From Tessaracoccus sp. OS52 (GTDB lineage Bacteria; Actinomycetota; Actinomycetes; Propionibacteriales; Propionibacteriaceae): a DNA stretch of 64,000 nt. The notes below the pieces were generated by a model. It did no database searches, was not told where the DNA came from, and was given only the letters and a program-made list of their open reading frames with translations. The position numbers were made by a program, and so were the translations under genes. Positions within the stretch are counted from its first letter, which is position 1. The number at the start of each line of letters is the position of its first letter. This document shows positions 28,099 through 37,113 of this stretch, one piece after another. Where the stretch lies: the NCBI RefSeq assembly GCF_020687685.1, contig NZ_JAJEWM010000001.1, positions 1,426,001 through 1,490,000 on the forward strand, given 5' to 3'.

Positions 28099-28437
28099 TC
28101 AGCGGCCCTCGACGTGGGCCCAGGCCGGGTCGCCCTGAACGAACTGGACCGCCGGGTCCGGGGTGGACCAACTGGCGAACTCCGCAGTTGAGACACCAAC
28201 ACCCAGCAGGGCGACGACGGACACGAGTGCAACCTTCACGGTCAACAGGACCGAGGCCCGGGGCCGACGGTCGATGACGCATGAGGCAAGGGAGCGTGTG
28301 CGCCCCGGTGACGGCGTCGTCGCCGGGCTTGCGAGTGGGCCAGGCGCTGGGCGCCGGCTGCCGGGGGCGCTGGGGCGCTTCCGCCTGGGAGAAGTGGTGA
28401 CGGTCCGGGTACCGGGTGCTGCAACCGCGATGCTCAT
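28099..28437 (-). CDS. DivS/ChiZ-position cell-division suppressor-like protein
   Basis: 112-aa protein between nrdR and divergent lexA, the position held by Rv2719c (chiZ) in Mycobacterium and divS in Corynebacterium, SOS-induced inhibitors of division. The first 60 residues are basic and Pro/Ser-rich. One membrane segment ([19 protein letters not shown]) lies near residues 65-83, with a short outer tail of about 25 residues. No LysM or hydrolase domain is present, so it is shorter than the mycobacterial protein. Excellent ribosome-binding site AAGGAG before the ATG. A perfect SOS box lies 41 bases upstream, which strongly supports an SOS-regulated gene. Function is inferred from position and regulation only. 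Confidence 0.7.
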   Translation of the reverse strand: MSIAVAAPGTRTVTTSPRRKRPSAPGSRRPAPGPLASPATTPSPGRTRSLASCVIDRRPRASVLLTVKVALVSVVALLGVGVSTAEFASWSTPDPAVQFVQGDPAWAHVEGR

Positions 28438-28477
28438 ACTGACTCCTTATCCGTGACACCCGCCATCCGCGAGATGT

Positions 28478-28491
28478 CGAACGTGTGTTCG
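28478..28491. promoter_or_regulatory. SOS (LexA) box, divS side
   Basis: CGAACGTGTGTTCG exactly matches the actinobacterial/Bacillus-type LexA consensus CGAACrnryGTTCG. It is 41 bases upstream of the divS-like start. Confidence 0.9.
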
Positions 28492-28523
28492 AATGGAAAC
28501 GATACCCCAGGAGGAGGCCAATT

Positions 28524-28537
28524 CAAACGATCGTTCG
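28524..28537. promoter_or_regulatory. SOS (LexA) box, middle, one mismatch
   Basis: CAAACGATCGTTCG differs from the consensus palindrome by a single base in the left arm. It lies between the two other boxes in the divS-lexA divergent region. Confidence 0.7.
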
Positions 28538-28622
28538 AATCTTCCTTCCGGCGTGTCCCCTCGCGAGCTACACAATCAGGAGGCTCTGACAAAACGGTTG
28601 GGACGCGACACGCCAGCGGGAT

Positions 28623-28652
28623 CGAACAAGTGTTCGGATTATTGGCTATGAT
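28623..28652 (+). promoter_or_regulatory. lexA promoter with SOS box
   Basis: A perfect SOS box CGAACAAGTGTTCG lies at 28623-28636, immediately upstream of a -10 hexamer TATGAT at 28647-28652. Seven bases separate the hexamer from the ATG at 28660, so transcription would begin at or next to the start codon (leaderless). LexA bound here would cover the -35 region, giving autorepression. Confidence 0.8.
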
Positions 28653-28659
28653 TTCGGGC

Positions 28660-29433
28660 ATGGCAGACGAGCGAAAGAACCCCCCGAAGCGGGCCTCCCG
28701 GGCCGGTCGTCCCACGACGGCCCAGGTCGAGGCGGACCTGGACGGCATCGCGATCCTCCCCGACGGCCCCGAGGACGCCTACGGGCTGACCCATCGTCAG
28801 CGTCGCATCCTGCAGGTGATCAAGGAAGCCGTGGAGACGGTCGGCTACCCACCATCCATCCGGGAACTCGCCCGCCAGGCAGGGCTCGCCTCCACCTCAA
28901 GCGTGTCCTACCAGCTCAAGGTGCTGGAGGAGAAGGGATTCCTGCGCCGGGATCCGAACCGCCCCCGCGCCTTGGTGGTCACCATTCCAGACGGTGCAGC
29001 CCCCCGCCAGGCCGCGTCGGCCGAACTCTCCTCCGAGCAGAGCTACAACAACGCCCCCAACTCGGTGAACGCCCCACTGGTCGGAAGGATCGCGGCTGGT
29101 GGCCCCATCCTCGCCGAGGAACGGGTGGAGGACGTCTTCTCGCTGCCCAAGCAACTGGTGGGTGATGGCAACCTGTTCCTGCTGGAGGTCAGTGGTGACT
29201 CCATGATCGACGCCGCGATCTGCGACGGCGACTTCGTCGTGGTCCGGCAGCAGAACGACGCCATCAACGGAGACATCGTCGCAGCCCTGATCGAGGACGA
29301 GGCCACGGTGAAGACTCTCAAGCGCAAGGACGGCAAGGTGTGGCTCATGCCGCACAACGAGAACTACGAGCCCATCGATGGCACCAACGCCCACATCATG
29401 GGCAAGGTCGTCGCCATCCTCCGACGGGTCTGA
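28660..29433 (+). CDS. lexA: SOS response repressor LexA
   Basis: 257-aa LexA with an N-terminal winged helix-turn-helix ([20 protein letters not shown], then [20 protein letters not shown]) and a C-terminal S24 autoprotease. The Ala-Gly cleavage site is in [10 protein letters not shown]. The catalytic Ser is in [12 protein letters not shown] and the catalytic Lys in [11 protein letters not shown]. The ATG at 28660 is chosen because it sits at the predicted transcription start; an in-frame ATG at 28648 falls inside the -10 element, and neither has a ribosome-binding site. Autoregulated by the SOS box just upstream. Convergent with dinG, whose stop is one base away. Confidence 0.96.
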   Translation: MADERKNPPKRASRAGRPTTAQVEADLDGIAILPDGPEDAYGLTHRQRRILQVIKEAVETVGYPPSIRELARQAGLASTSSVSYQLKVLEEKGFLRRDPNRPRALVVTIPDGAAPRQAASAELSSEQSYNNAPNSVNAPLVGRIAAGGPILAEERVEDVFSLPKQLVGDGNLFLLEVSGDSMIDAAICDGDFVVVRQQNDAINGDIVAALIEDEATVKTLKRKDGKVWLMPHNENYEPIDGTNAHIMGKVVAILRRV

Positions 29434-29434
29434 G

Positions 29435-31429
29435 TCACTCCTCGCCGCGGAGCCGACGCAGCGCGTTGACCGCGACGTCCGGGTCCGTGGTGGCCCAGAA
29501 TCCGGGCAGGGAACTGGCGAGGAACCTGCCGTAACGAGCCGTCACCAGCCGGGGGTCGAGAATGGCCACCACTCCCCTGTCCTCGCTGCGCCGGATCAGC
29601 CTGCCCGTGCCTTGCGCCAGCAGCAGCGCCGCGTGGGTGGCTGCGACCGACATGAAGCCGTTGCCCCCGGCGTCGTCAACCGCCTTCTTCCGGGCTTGCA
29701 TGAGCGGGTCATCAGGGCGTGGGAACGGGATCTTGTCGATGATCACGAGCTGGCAGGTCTCCCCGGGCACGTCCACTCCCTGCCACAGCGACATCGTTCC
29801 GAACAGGCAGGTTTCCGGATCCGCGATGAACTCCCGCTGGAGCTCGGACAATTGCGCGTCTCCCTGGCACAGGATCTTCAGCTCCGGCAGTTCACGGCGG
29901 CAATGGGCAGCGGCTTGCTCCGCGTTGCGTCGGGAGGCGAACAGCCCCAACGTCCTGCCCCCCGCGGCCCACACCAACTGCGCAATCTCGGAGAGCACTT
30001 CGTCGGTCAGTCCGTCGCGACCAGGGTTGGGCAGCGCCTTGGTGGCGTAGAGGATCCCCTGGGTGCGGTAGTCGAACGGCGACCCGACGTCCAGACCGCG
30101 CCATGACAACGGTGAGACCTCAGGGTCCGATTCAGTTTCAGCCACCTCGTCCCGGCGGGACAGACCGACGCTGGCCGCGAACGCGGAGAAGTCACCGCCC
30201 AACACCAAGGTGGCGGAAGTGCAGATGGTCGGGGTCTCCCCGAAGACCTGCTCTCGCAGGAGTCCTGCCACGTTCAACGGTGCCACCCACACAGTTCGTC
30301 CGCGCACATCCGAGTCGCTGACCCACACCACGTCGGCATCGGCGAGGGCGGCAATCCGGGCGGAGATGTCGAAGACCTCCTGCACTGCGGCGCTCGCCTG
30401 GGTCCGTTCGGGGTCGTCATGCTTGCCGGAGAGCGCACTGACCACCCGTCTGCTGACGTCGCGGATCTGCGCCGCTGCGTAGGTGACGGGGGCCGACGCG
30501 GATTCGATCCGCGTCAGGCTGGACTCGTCCAGCGCAGTGCGCAGGGCGTCCGAGCACTCCAGGAACTCGGTGGCGAGGTCGTCCTCCAGCCACGTCAGGG
30601 CCCGCCGGGCAGCCCGCTCGACGATCATCGGGGTCAGCTCGTTCGTGGCTGCCGTGGTGATTCGTGAGGGGAGTTCGTGCGCCTCGTCGACGATCAGCGC
30701 CGAGTGCTCGGGCAGGGCGGTCCTGCCGTGCATGGCGTTGATGGCCAGCAGAGCGTGGTTGGTGACGACCACCTGCGCTGCCCGAGCCTCCTCGCGGGAG
30801 GCCTCGACGAAGCACTCGTCACCGAACGGACAGGCCGCCACTCCAAGGCATTCGCGGGTGGGGATCGAGACCTGCTGCCAACCCGCAGCGGTGTGGCTGG
30901 GGGCATCGTCGCGGTCGGCGAGTCCACCACGCTCGGCCTCCTCCTCCACCCATTCCCGCAGTGCCAGCACCTCCACGCCCAGCTTGCTGACGGCGTCGGT
31001 TCCCGGGGAGGTCTGCAGTTCCTCGGCACCCAGCAGGGAGCCCTGCGCGGACGTACCCCCCGAGCGCGACCGGTAGAGGCACGCGTAGTTGGTCCTCCCC
31101 TTGAGGATGGCAGTCTTCGGCTCCTTGCCAGTCACCTTCTTGACTGCGGCCAGGGCAGCGGGGATGTCCTTGTTCGCCAACTGCGCCTGGAGCGCGAGGG
31201 TGGCCGTCGCGATGATGATTCGCTCGTCGGACTCGACCACGCGCGCCAGCACCGGGGCGAGGTACCCCAGCGACTTCCCGGTGCCGGTCCCGGCCTGCAC
31301 CAGCAGGTGCAATCCGCTGTCCAGGCTCTCGGCGACAGCCAGGGCCATCGCCTGCTGACCCGGGCGTTCGCGTCCCTCGATGCCGGAGACGGCGGCCTGG
31401 AGGATCTCGAGGGCCACTTCCTCAGGCAT
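29435..31429 (-). CDS. dinG: DinG/XPD-type ATP-dependent DNA helicase
   Basis: 664-aa superfamily 2 helicase of the DinG/YoaA type (5'-3'). Motif I is VQAGTGTGKSLGYLAPVL near residue 45, and motif II is LIVDEAHELPSRI near 245. Cysteines compatible with the iron-sulfur cluster of this family lie between them (NYACLYR, ECLGVAACPFGDECFVEA). C-terminal motifs include LFGTMSLWQGVDVPGE and QGTGRLIRRSEDRG. The start overlaps the hflX stop by eight bases (ATGCCTGA), so it is coupled to hflX. No SOS box is seen directly upstream because the start lies inside hflX. Confidence 0.92.
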   Translation of the reverse strand: MPEEVALEILQAAVSGIEGRERPGQQAMALAVAESLDSGLHLLVQAGTGTGKSLGYLAPVLARVVESDERIIIATATLALQAQLANKDIPAALAAVKKVTGKEPKTAILKGRTNYACLYRSRSGGTSAQGSLLGAEELQTSPGTDAVSKLGVEVLALREWVEEEAERGGLADRDDAPSHTAAGWQQVSIPTRECLGVAACPFGDECFVEASREEARAAQVVVTNHALLAINAMHGRTALPEHSALIVDEAHELPSRITTAATNELTPMIVERAARRALTWLEDDLATEFLECSDALRTALDESSLTRIESASAPVTYAAAQIRDVSRRVVSALSGKHDDPERTQASAAVQEVFDISARIAALADADVVWVSDSDVRGRTVWVAPLNVAGLLREQVFGETPTICTSATLVLGGDFSAFAASVGLSRRDEVAETESDPEVSPLSWRGLDVGSPFDYRTQGILYATKALPNPGRDGLTDEVLSEIAQLVWAAGGRTLGLFASRRNAEQAAAHCRRELPELKILCQGDAQLSELQREFIADPETCLFGTMSLWQGVDVPGETCQLVIIDKIPFPRPDDPLMQARKKAVDDAGGNGFMSVAATHAALLLAQGTGRLIRRSEDRGVVAILDPRLVTARYGRFLASSLPGFWATTDPDVAVNALRRLRGEE

Positions 31430-32849
31430 GCCTGAACTCGGCCAGTTCGTCGGCCAGGGCCGGACGCACCAGGGCGCGCACCTCGGTGCCCTCGGCCACG
31501 TGGTCGAGTTGCTGGATGCGACCGGTGCGGTGGATCCGGTCCACCAGATCCCCCCGCTCGTACGGAATCACCACGTGGATCTCCACCTCCGGGCGTGGGA
31601 GCCACTCGGCAACCGCCTTGGCCAGCTCGTCGATTCCGCGGCCGGAGCGGGCGGAGACGATGATCGACTCCGGGTGGTTCGCGCGCAGCGCCATGAGCGC
31701 GGTCTGGTCGGCCACATCTGCCTTGTTGAAGACCAGCAGTTCCGGGACCGTGAGTGCCTCGATCTCGGCCAGCACCTGGCGTACCGCTGAGATCTGCCCC
31801 TCCGGGTCCGGGTCCGAGGCGTCCACGACGTGCAGCAGCAGATCCGCCTGGGCGGACTCCTCCAGCGTCGAGCGGAAGGCCTCCACCAGGTCGTGCGGCA
31901 GGTGGCGGACGAAACCGACGGTGTCGGTCAGCGTGAACTCCCGGCCGTCATGGGTCTGAGACCGGCGGGTGGTCGGGTCGAGGGTCGCGAACAGAGCGTC
32001 CTCCACCAGGACCCCGGCGCCCGTCAGCCGGTTCAGCAGCGACGACTTGCCGGCGTTGGTGTACCCGACGATGGCCACCGACGGGACCTGGTTGCGACGG
32101 CGTTCGGCGCGCTTGCCCTCCCGCGTGGTCTCCATCTCCTTGAGGCGTCTGCGTAGCTGCGAGATCCGGTGCTGGATGCGACGGCGATCCGTCTCGATCT
32201 TCGTCTCGCCGGGGCCCCTGCCGCCGATGCCCGCACCGCCGGCCGCGCGACCACCGGCCTGGCGGGACAGGTTGCCACCCCAGCCACGGAGACGCTGCTT
32301 CAGGTACTGCAACTGGGCGAGCTCGACCTGGGCCTTGCCCTCCGCACTCTTGGCGTGCTGGGCGAAGATGTCGAGGATCAGGGCGGTGCGGTCCACCACC
32401 TTGACCTTCAGCCGGTCCTCAAGGTTGCGCAGTTGGGAGGCGTCAAGCTCACCGTCGCAGATCACCGTGTCAGCCCCCGTGGCCTGCACCACCTCGGCAA
32501 CCTCGGTGACCTTGCCCTTTCCGATGTAGGTTGCGGGATCCGGATGACTGCGGCGCTGCACCAGCGCTTCGAGCACCTCGGAGCCCGCCGTCTCCGCGAG
32601 CAGCTTCAGTTCCGCCATCGCGTTGTCGGCGTCGGCCTGCGTGCCCGTGGTCCAGACGCTTACCAGGATCACTCGTTCCAGACGGAGCTGCCGGTACTCG
32701 ACCTCGGTGACGTCCTGGAGTTCGGTGCGCATGCCGGCCACGCGGCGCAGCGAGCGCCGGGCCTCGAGGTCTTCCTGGTCACCGTCGAAGTCCTCGTACT
32801 CTTCGTCGAGGAGGTCCGCGGGCGTGGGTTGCGTGTCAGGTTGGTTCAT
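31422..32849 (-). CDS. hflX: Ribosome-associated GTPase HflX
   Basis: 475-aa Obg-HflX superfamily GTPase that rescues or splits stalled/hibernating ribosomes. An N-terminal HflX domain precedes a glycine-rich linker (RQAGGRAAGGAGIGGRGPGE) and a coiled-coil-like Arg/Lys-rich stretch. The G domain follows: G1 GYTNAGKSSLLNRL, G3 DTVGF, G4 NKAD, G5-like SARSG. The start is uncertain: ATG at 32849 is taken (MNQPDTQPT), but in-frame starts at 32861 and just upstream are possible and none has a good ribosome-binding site. It follows dapF by 74 bases and overlaps dinG. Confidence 0.93.
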   Translation of the reverse strand: MNQPDTQPTPADLLDEEYEDFDGDQEDLEARRSLRRVAGMRTELQDVTEVEYRQLRLERVILVSVWTTGTQADADNAMAELKLLAETAGSEVLEALVQRRSHPDPATYIGKGKVTEVAEVVQATGADTVICDGELDASQLRNLEDRLKVKVVDRTALILDIFAQHAKSAEGKAQVELAQLQYLKQRLRGWGGNLSRQAGGRAAGGAGIGGRGPGETKIETDRRRIQHRISQLRRRLKEMETTREGKRAERRRNQVPSVAIVGYTNAGKSSLLNRLTGAGVLVEDALFATLDPTTRRSQTHDGREFTLTDTVGFVRHLPHDLVEAFRSTLEESAQADLLLHVVDASDPDPEGQISAVRQVLAEIEALTVPELLVFNKADVADQTALMALRANHPESIIVSARSGRGIDELAKAVAEWLPRPEVEIHVVIPYERGDLVDRIHRTGRIQQLDHVAEGTEVRALVRPALADELAEFRHA

Positions 32850-32923
32850 CGTGGGGTCCATTCTCGCAGGCCGGGCCCCGGCCTCCAAGCATCACTGTTA
32901 CGCCTGTGGAAAACCCCGGCTCC

Positions 32924-33742
32924 TCAGGCCCAGTACTCGCCGCGCATCTGGATGACGGCGGGCCCGGTCAGCCAGGCATGCTCCCCCTCGAAGTCCACCG
33001 TCAACTCCCCGCCCGGGACGGTGACGGTCACCTGACCGTCGTGACCGGAGCGCTGGGCATAGGCCGCTGCGGCGGCCACCACCCCGGTACCGCAGCTCAT
33101 CGTCTCCCCGCTGCCACGCTCGTGGACGCGCATCCGGACGCGCCCCGCCTCGGTGGCGTGGATGAACTCCACGTTGACGCCACGCGGGAACACGTCCTGA
33201 GGTGCCCATAGCGGCGCCCGGCCGAGGTCCAGCGCGGCCAGCTCGTCGACGTCGTCGAGGAAGACAACGGCATGCGGGTTGCCCACGTCGATGGCCACCG
33301 CCGGCCAGTCCCGGCCCTGGTGGCTGACCCTCACCTCCCGCTCCTCGAACCGCGGGCGGCCGATGTCGACCGAGATGAGCCCGCCCCGGGCGATCCTGAC
33401 GTCCTTGACGCCAGCGCGGGTGGCCACACTGAAGCGGCCCGACGGCACCAGTTGCTCGTTCATGAGGTGGCGAGCGAAAAGTCTCAGTCCGTTGCCACAC
33501 ATCTCGGCGAGCGAGCCGTCGGAGTTGCGGTAGTCCATGAACCAGAGCTCCGGGTCGCCGTCCCAGTCCTTCACGTACTGGGCACGCACCACCCGAAGCA
33601 GGCCGTCGGCGCCGATCCCTCCGCGCCGGTCGCAAAGCTGCTGCACGAAGGCCGGCGAGAGGTCGCGCATGCCGTGCTGGTCGTCGATGATTATGAAGTC
33701 ATTGAGGGTCGCGTGGCCCTTCAGGAACGTGAACCTGCGCAT
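32924..33742 (-). CDS. dapF: Diaminopimelate epimerase
   Basis: 272-aa cofactor-independent epimerase converting LL- to meso-diaminopimelate for lysine and peptidoglycan synthesis. Both catalytic cysteines are visible: MCGNGLRLF (near 82) and MSCGTGVVA (near 218). The N-terminus reads KGHATLNDF where most homologues read KGHGTxNDF. The ATG lies 44 bases inside the 3' end of miaA in another frame, so the two are co-transcribed. Confidence 0.95.
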   Translation of the reverse strand: MRRFTFLKGHATLNDFIIIDDQHGMRDLSPAFVQQLCDRRGGIGADGLLRVVRAQYVKDWDGDPELWFMDYRNSDGSLAEMCGNGLRLFARHLMNEQLVPSGRFSVATRAGVKDVRIARGGLISVDIGRPRFEEREVRVSHQGRDWPAVAIDVGNPHAVVFLDDVDELAALDLGRAPLWAPQDVFPRGVNVEFIHATEAGRVRMRVHERGSGETMSCGTGVVAAAAAYAQRSGHDGQVTVTVPGGELTVDFEGEHAWLTGPAVIQMRGEYWA

Positions 33743-34673
33743 GACTCCCCTCCGTTGCAGCTGTAGGGGGCAATCCTACCCGCGAGAGGATTACTGTTGG
33801 GTTGGACGGCTCCCCCGCTTGCAGCCACTGGATCCTGGGGTCCCTCCGGTACCAGCCCAACTGCTTGCGCACGAATCGTCTGGTGGCCTTCTTCACGAGC
33901 TCCTTGGCTTCCTCCGCCGTGGTCAGCCCGTCCAGCAGGTCGATGACCTGTCGGTACCCGATCGCCCGGCGCGCGGTCACGCCCTCCCGCAGCCCGACGT
34001 CGAGGAGCCGGCGCACCTCGTCCACCAGCCCGCTTTCCCACATGGCCTCGACCCGCTCGTTCACGCGCCTGTCCAACTCCGCGCGGTCCTGCTGCAGCCC
34101 GAACTGCCACACGTTGCGGAGTTCGTAGGTCCATTCGGGCAGGGAGGCGACGTGTCCACCGGCGAGCTCATTGACCTCCAGCGCCCGGACGGTCCGGCGA
34201 CCGTTCCCGGGTTCGATCTTCGCCGCCGATTCGGGGGCCCTCAGGGCCAGCAGACGGTGAAGCTCGAAGGGGCCGACGCGTTCCAGTTCGGCCTCCCACT
34301 TGGCTCGGACTACCTCGTCGGAGGCCTGGAACTCGAAGGAGTCGAGGATCGCCCGGGTGTACAGCGCCGAGCCCCCGACGACGACGGGAATGCCCCCGCG
34401 CTCCCGGATGTCGGCGATGGCCGAGCGCGCGAGGCCCTGGAACTCCGCCACGGTGGCACGCTCGGTGACGTCCAGGATGTCGATGAGGTGGTGGACCACG
34501 CCCCTGCGCTCAGCGGCGGAGGGTTTGGCCGTCCCGATGTCCATTCCGCGGTAGACCAGCATTGAGTCGGCGTTGACCACCTCGGCGAGGATCCCGCGGT
34601 GCTGCAACTGCAGGGCAACCTCGACGGCGAGTTCGGACTTGCCCGTGGCCGTGGGGCCGACGAGCACGATCAC
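33699..34673 (-). CDS. miaA: tRNA dimethylallyltransferase (MiaA)
   Basis: 324-aa enzyme that transfers a dimethylallyl group to A37 of tRNAs reading UNN codons. The P-loop is GPTATGKSELA near residue 6. Family segments are NADSMLVYRGMDIGTAKP, HHLIDILDVTE, GGSALYTRAI and ARRAIGYRQ. The start is taken as GTG at 34673, eight bases after a GAGG; a TTG at 34679 is the alternative. The frame remains open far upstream, but that extension overlaps miaB and looks non-coding. It starts about 10 bases after the miaB stop, and its 3' end overlaps dapF by 44 bases. Confidence 0.93.
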   Translation of the reverse strand: MIVLVGPTATGKSELAVEVALQLQHRGILAEVVNADSMLVYRGMDIGTAKPSAAERRGVVHHLIDILDVTERATVAEFQGLARSAIADIRERGGIPVVVGGSALYTRAILDSFEFQASDEVVRAKWEAELERVGPFELHRLLALRAPESAAKIEPGNGRRTVRALEVNELAGGHVASLPEWTYELRNVWQFGLQQDRAELDRRVNERVEAMWESGLVDEVRRLLDVGLREGVTARRAIGYRQVIDLLDGLTTAEEAKELVKKATRRFVRKQLGWYRRDPRIQWLQAGEPSNPTVILSRVGLPPTAATEGSHAQVHVPEGPRDPQ

Positions 34674-34683
34674 AGGCAATGCC

Positions 34684-36162
34684 TCAGACCCCCGCCGGAC
34701 GGCCGATCCCCGGCATGCCCAGACCGACGCCGACCGGGGCCGGGGCCTGGGAGGTCGTGGCCTCCCACGCGTCGCCACCCCGGGTCCTGCGCAGCCCACG
34801 GATTGGAAGGTCGGAGTTGAGGTGGTGGGGGGCGGCGTGCGTGATGGTCGCCAGGGCGATGTCGCCGGGGCGAGGGCGCTCCGCCGCGTCGTCGCCGACC
34901 GTGACGTGCACGAGGCGATTGTCCCTGGCCCGCCCGCTCATCCGGTTGGTCTCGAGGTCCTTGCGACCCTCGCCGAGGGCGAACATCACCTCGACCTCAG
35001 TGCCCTCCAGCGCCCGGTTCTCCTGCCAGGAGATGTCGTTGACCAGGTCGACCAGACGTTCGTAGCGGTCCTGGACCACCTCCTTGGGGATCTGCCCGGG
35101 CATCTCTGCGGCAGGCGTGCCGGGCCGCTTGGAGTACTGGAAGGTGAACGCTGCCGAGAACCGCGACGCGGCGACGACCTCCATGGTCTGACGGAAGTCC
35201 TCCTCCGTCTCCCCGGGGAAGCCGACGATGATGTCGGAAGTGATAGCAGCTTGCGGCATGGCAGCGCGGACCTGTTCGATGATCCCCAGGTAGCGCTCAC
35301 GACGGTAGGAGCGGCGCATCGCCTTGAGGATGGCGTCGGATCCGGACTGGAGTGGCATGTGCAGCTGCGGCATCACGTTGGGGGTCTGGGCCATCGCGTC
35401 GATCACGTCGTCGGTGAAGTCCTTGGGGTGCGGCGACGTGAACCTGACGCGCTCGAGGCCGTCGACCTCCCCACAGGCCCGCAGCAGCTTTGCGAAGGCG
35501 TGCCGGTCGCCGAACTCGACCCCGTAGGCGTTGACGTTCTGGCCCAGCAAGGTGATCTCCTGGACGCCCTGGTCCACGAGCATCCGGACCTCGGCCAGGA
35601 TGTCGCCCGGCCGTCGGTCGGTCTCCTTGCCCCGGAGCGCGGGGACGATGCAGAACGTGCAGGTGTTGTTGCAGCCGACGCTCACGGAGACCCAGGCGGA
35701 GTAGGGCGACTCGCGCCGGCTGGGCAGGTTGCTCGGGAAGTTCTGCAACGCTTCGACGATCTCGACCTGCGCCTCGTTCTCCACCCGTGCCCGCTCCAGC
35801 AGGATCGGCAGCGAGCCGACGTTGTGGGTCCCGAACACGACATCCACCCAGGGAGCCTTGCGCAGGATCACCTCCCGATCCTTCTGGGCCATGCAGCCAC
35901 CCACGGCGATCTGCATGCCGGGGTGCTCGGACTTGACTTTCGCCATGTGCCCGAGGTTCCCGTAGAGGCGGTTGTCAGCGTTCTCGCGCACCGCGCAGGT
36001 GTTGAACACCACGACGTCGGCACCGCCACCCAGCGGAGCCCCGGGAACGGCGTCGATGCGGCTCAGACCAGACTCCTCCAGCAGCCCCGAGATCCTCTCG
36101 GAGTCATGGACGTTCATCTGGCAGCCATAGGTGATGACGTTGTAGGTGCGGGCGTTCGACAT
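34684..36162 (-). CDS. miaB: tRNA-2-methylthio-N6-dimethylallyladenosine synthase (MiaB)
   Basis: 492-aa radical SAM methylthiotransferase acting on the MiaA product at tRNA position 37. The N-terminal UPF0004 domain has cysteines in TYGCQMN, NTCAVRE and VGGCMAQ. The radical SAM motif is [12 protein letters not shown] (CxxxCxxC), and the C-terminal TRAM domain starts near VMFALGEG. The first gene of miaB-miaA-dapF-hflX-dinG, all on the minus strand and closely spaced. A candidate -10 TAGAGT lies 10 bases upstream of the ATG. Confidence 0.96.
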   Translation of the reverse strand: MSNARTYNVITYGCQMNVHDSERISGLLEESGLSRIDAVPGAPLGGGADVVVFNTCAVRENADNRLYGNLGHMAKVKSEHPGMQIAVGGCMAQKDREVILRKAPWVDVVFGTHNVGSLPILLERARVENEAQVEIVEALQNFPSNLPSRRESPYSAWVSVSVGCNNTCTFCIVPALRGKETDRRPGDILAEVRMLVDQGVQEITLLGQNVNAYGVEFGDRHAFAKLLRACGEVDGLERVRFTSPHPKDFTDDVIDAMAQTPNVMPQLHMPLQSGSDAILKAMRRSYRRERYLGIIEQVRAAMPQAAITSDIIVGFPGETEEDFRQTMEVVAASRFSAAFTFQYSKRPGTPAAEMPGQIPKEVVQDRYERLVDLVNDISWQENRALEGTEVEVMFALGEGRKDLETNRMSGRARDNRLVHVTVGDDAAERPRPGDIALATITHAAPHHLNSDLPIRGLRRTRGGDAWEATTSQAPAPVGVGLGMPGIGRPAGV

Positions 36163-36221
36163 GGTGTGACAACTCTAGACGCGGGCGCCGTGAGGATGAA
36201 ACCGTCAGTAGGCTTCCCCGC

Positions 36222-37109
36222 ATGACAGTTCTCCCCACCGGGGCCCAGTACGAGATCACCCACGGCCGCTACGCCGCCGTCACGACGGAGGTCGGTGCCA
36301 CGCTGCGCAGCCTGAGCGTCGACGGCGAGGAACTGCTGTGGACCTTCGGGCCCGACGAGATCCCCCGGTCGAGCCAGGGGCTGCAGCTGCTGCCGTGGCC
36401 GAACCGGATCGCGGACGGCGCCTACCGTTTCGCCGGCAGCGACCAGCAGTTGCCGATCAACGAGGTGGAGCGCAACACCGCCCTGCACGGCCTGAACGCC
36501 GGCCGGGCCTGGGAGCTCGTGGCCCACACCAGTGACACCGTGGTGCAGCGTCACACGTTCCACCCCGAGCCCGGCTGGCCGGGGACGCTCACCGCGAGCA
36601 TCACCCACAGCCTCGATGACGAGGGCTTGCGCGTGGAGGTGCAGGTGGTCAACGATGGCGCCAGCCCGCTGCCCTACGGTTACGGCGTCCACCCCTACTT
36701 CGAGTTCGGCAACCTGTCCGAGGTGGAACTGCTTCTGCCGTTCGAGCAGGAACTGACCGTCGATCCGGCGCGACTGCTGCCGGTCTCCGTGGAGCCGATC
36801 TCGGCGGAGAGGGACTTCCGGGCTGCGCGGCCCCTCGCCGAGGTCGAGTTCGACACCGCCTTCACCGGCCCGCAGAGCGCCGAGTGGGCGGTAGAGCTGC
36901 GGGGCCCCGCGCGGGTCGTGTCCATCTGGGCCGACGAGACGCTCCCATGGGTGCAGGTCTACACGACTCGTCCCGAGCGCCACGCGATCGCCGTCGAGCC
37001 GATGACCTGCGGACCCGACGCCTTCAACGAGGGCCCCACGCACGCCGGCATGATCACCCTTGCCCCCGGCCAGGAGTCGCGCTCGGTCTGGGGCGTCCGC
37101 GCCACCTGA
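36222..37109 (+). CDS. Aldose 1-epimerase family protein (GalM-like)
   Basis: 295-aa galactose mutarotase-like protein interconverting alpha and beta anomers of aldoses. The N-terminus GAQYEITHGRYAAVTTEVGA and the segment GLQLLPWPNRIADG match the family's R-binding loop. The catalytic His is in ALHGLNAGRAWELV and a second in YGVHPYFEFG. The catalytic Glu is in AVEPMTCGPDAFNEGP. It stands alone on the plus strand between miaB and rny. A TAGGCT hexamer ends seven bases before the ATG, suggesting a leaderless mRNA. The sugar substrate is not evident. Confidence 0.85.
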   Translation: MTVLPTGAQYEITHGRYAAVTTEVGATLRSLSVDGEELLWTFGPDEIPRSSQGLQLLPWPNRIADGAYRFAGSDQQLPINEVERNTALHGLNAGRAWELVAHTSDTVVQRHTFHPEPGWPGTLTASITHSLDDEGLRVEVQVVNDGASPLPYGYGVHPYFEFGNLSEVELLLPFEQELTVDPARLLPVSVEPISAERDFRAARPLAEVEFDTAFTGPQSAEWAVELRGPARVVSIWADETLPWVQVYTTRPERHAIAVEPMTCGPDAFNEGPTHAGMITLAPGQESRSVWGVRAT

Positions 37110-37113
37110 AGGG

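Noticed and set aside
33699-34799. N-terminally extended MiaA of 366 aa
   Set aside because: The extra residues are Pro/Arg-rich translation of the miaB 3' end, and a normal start next to a GAGG site gives the usual MiaA length.
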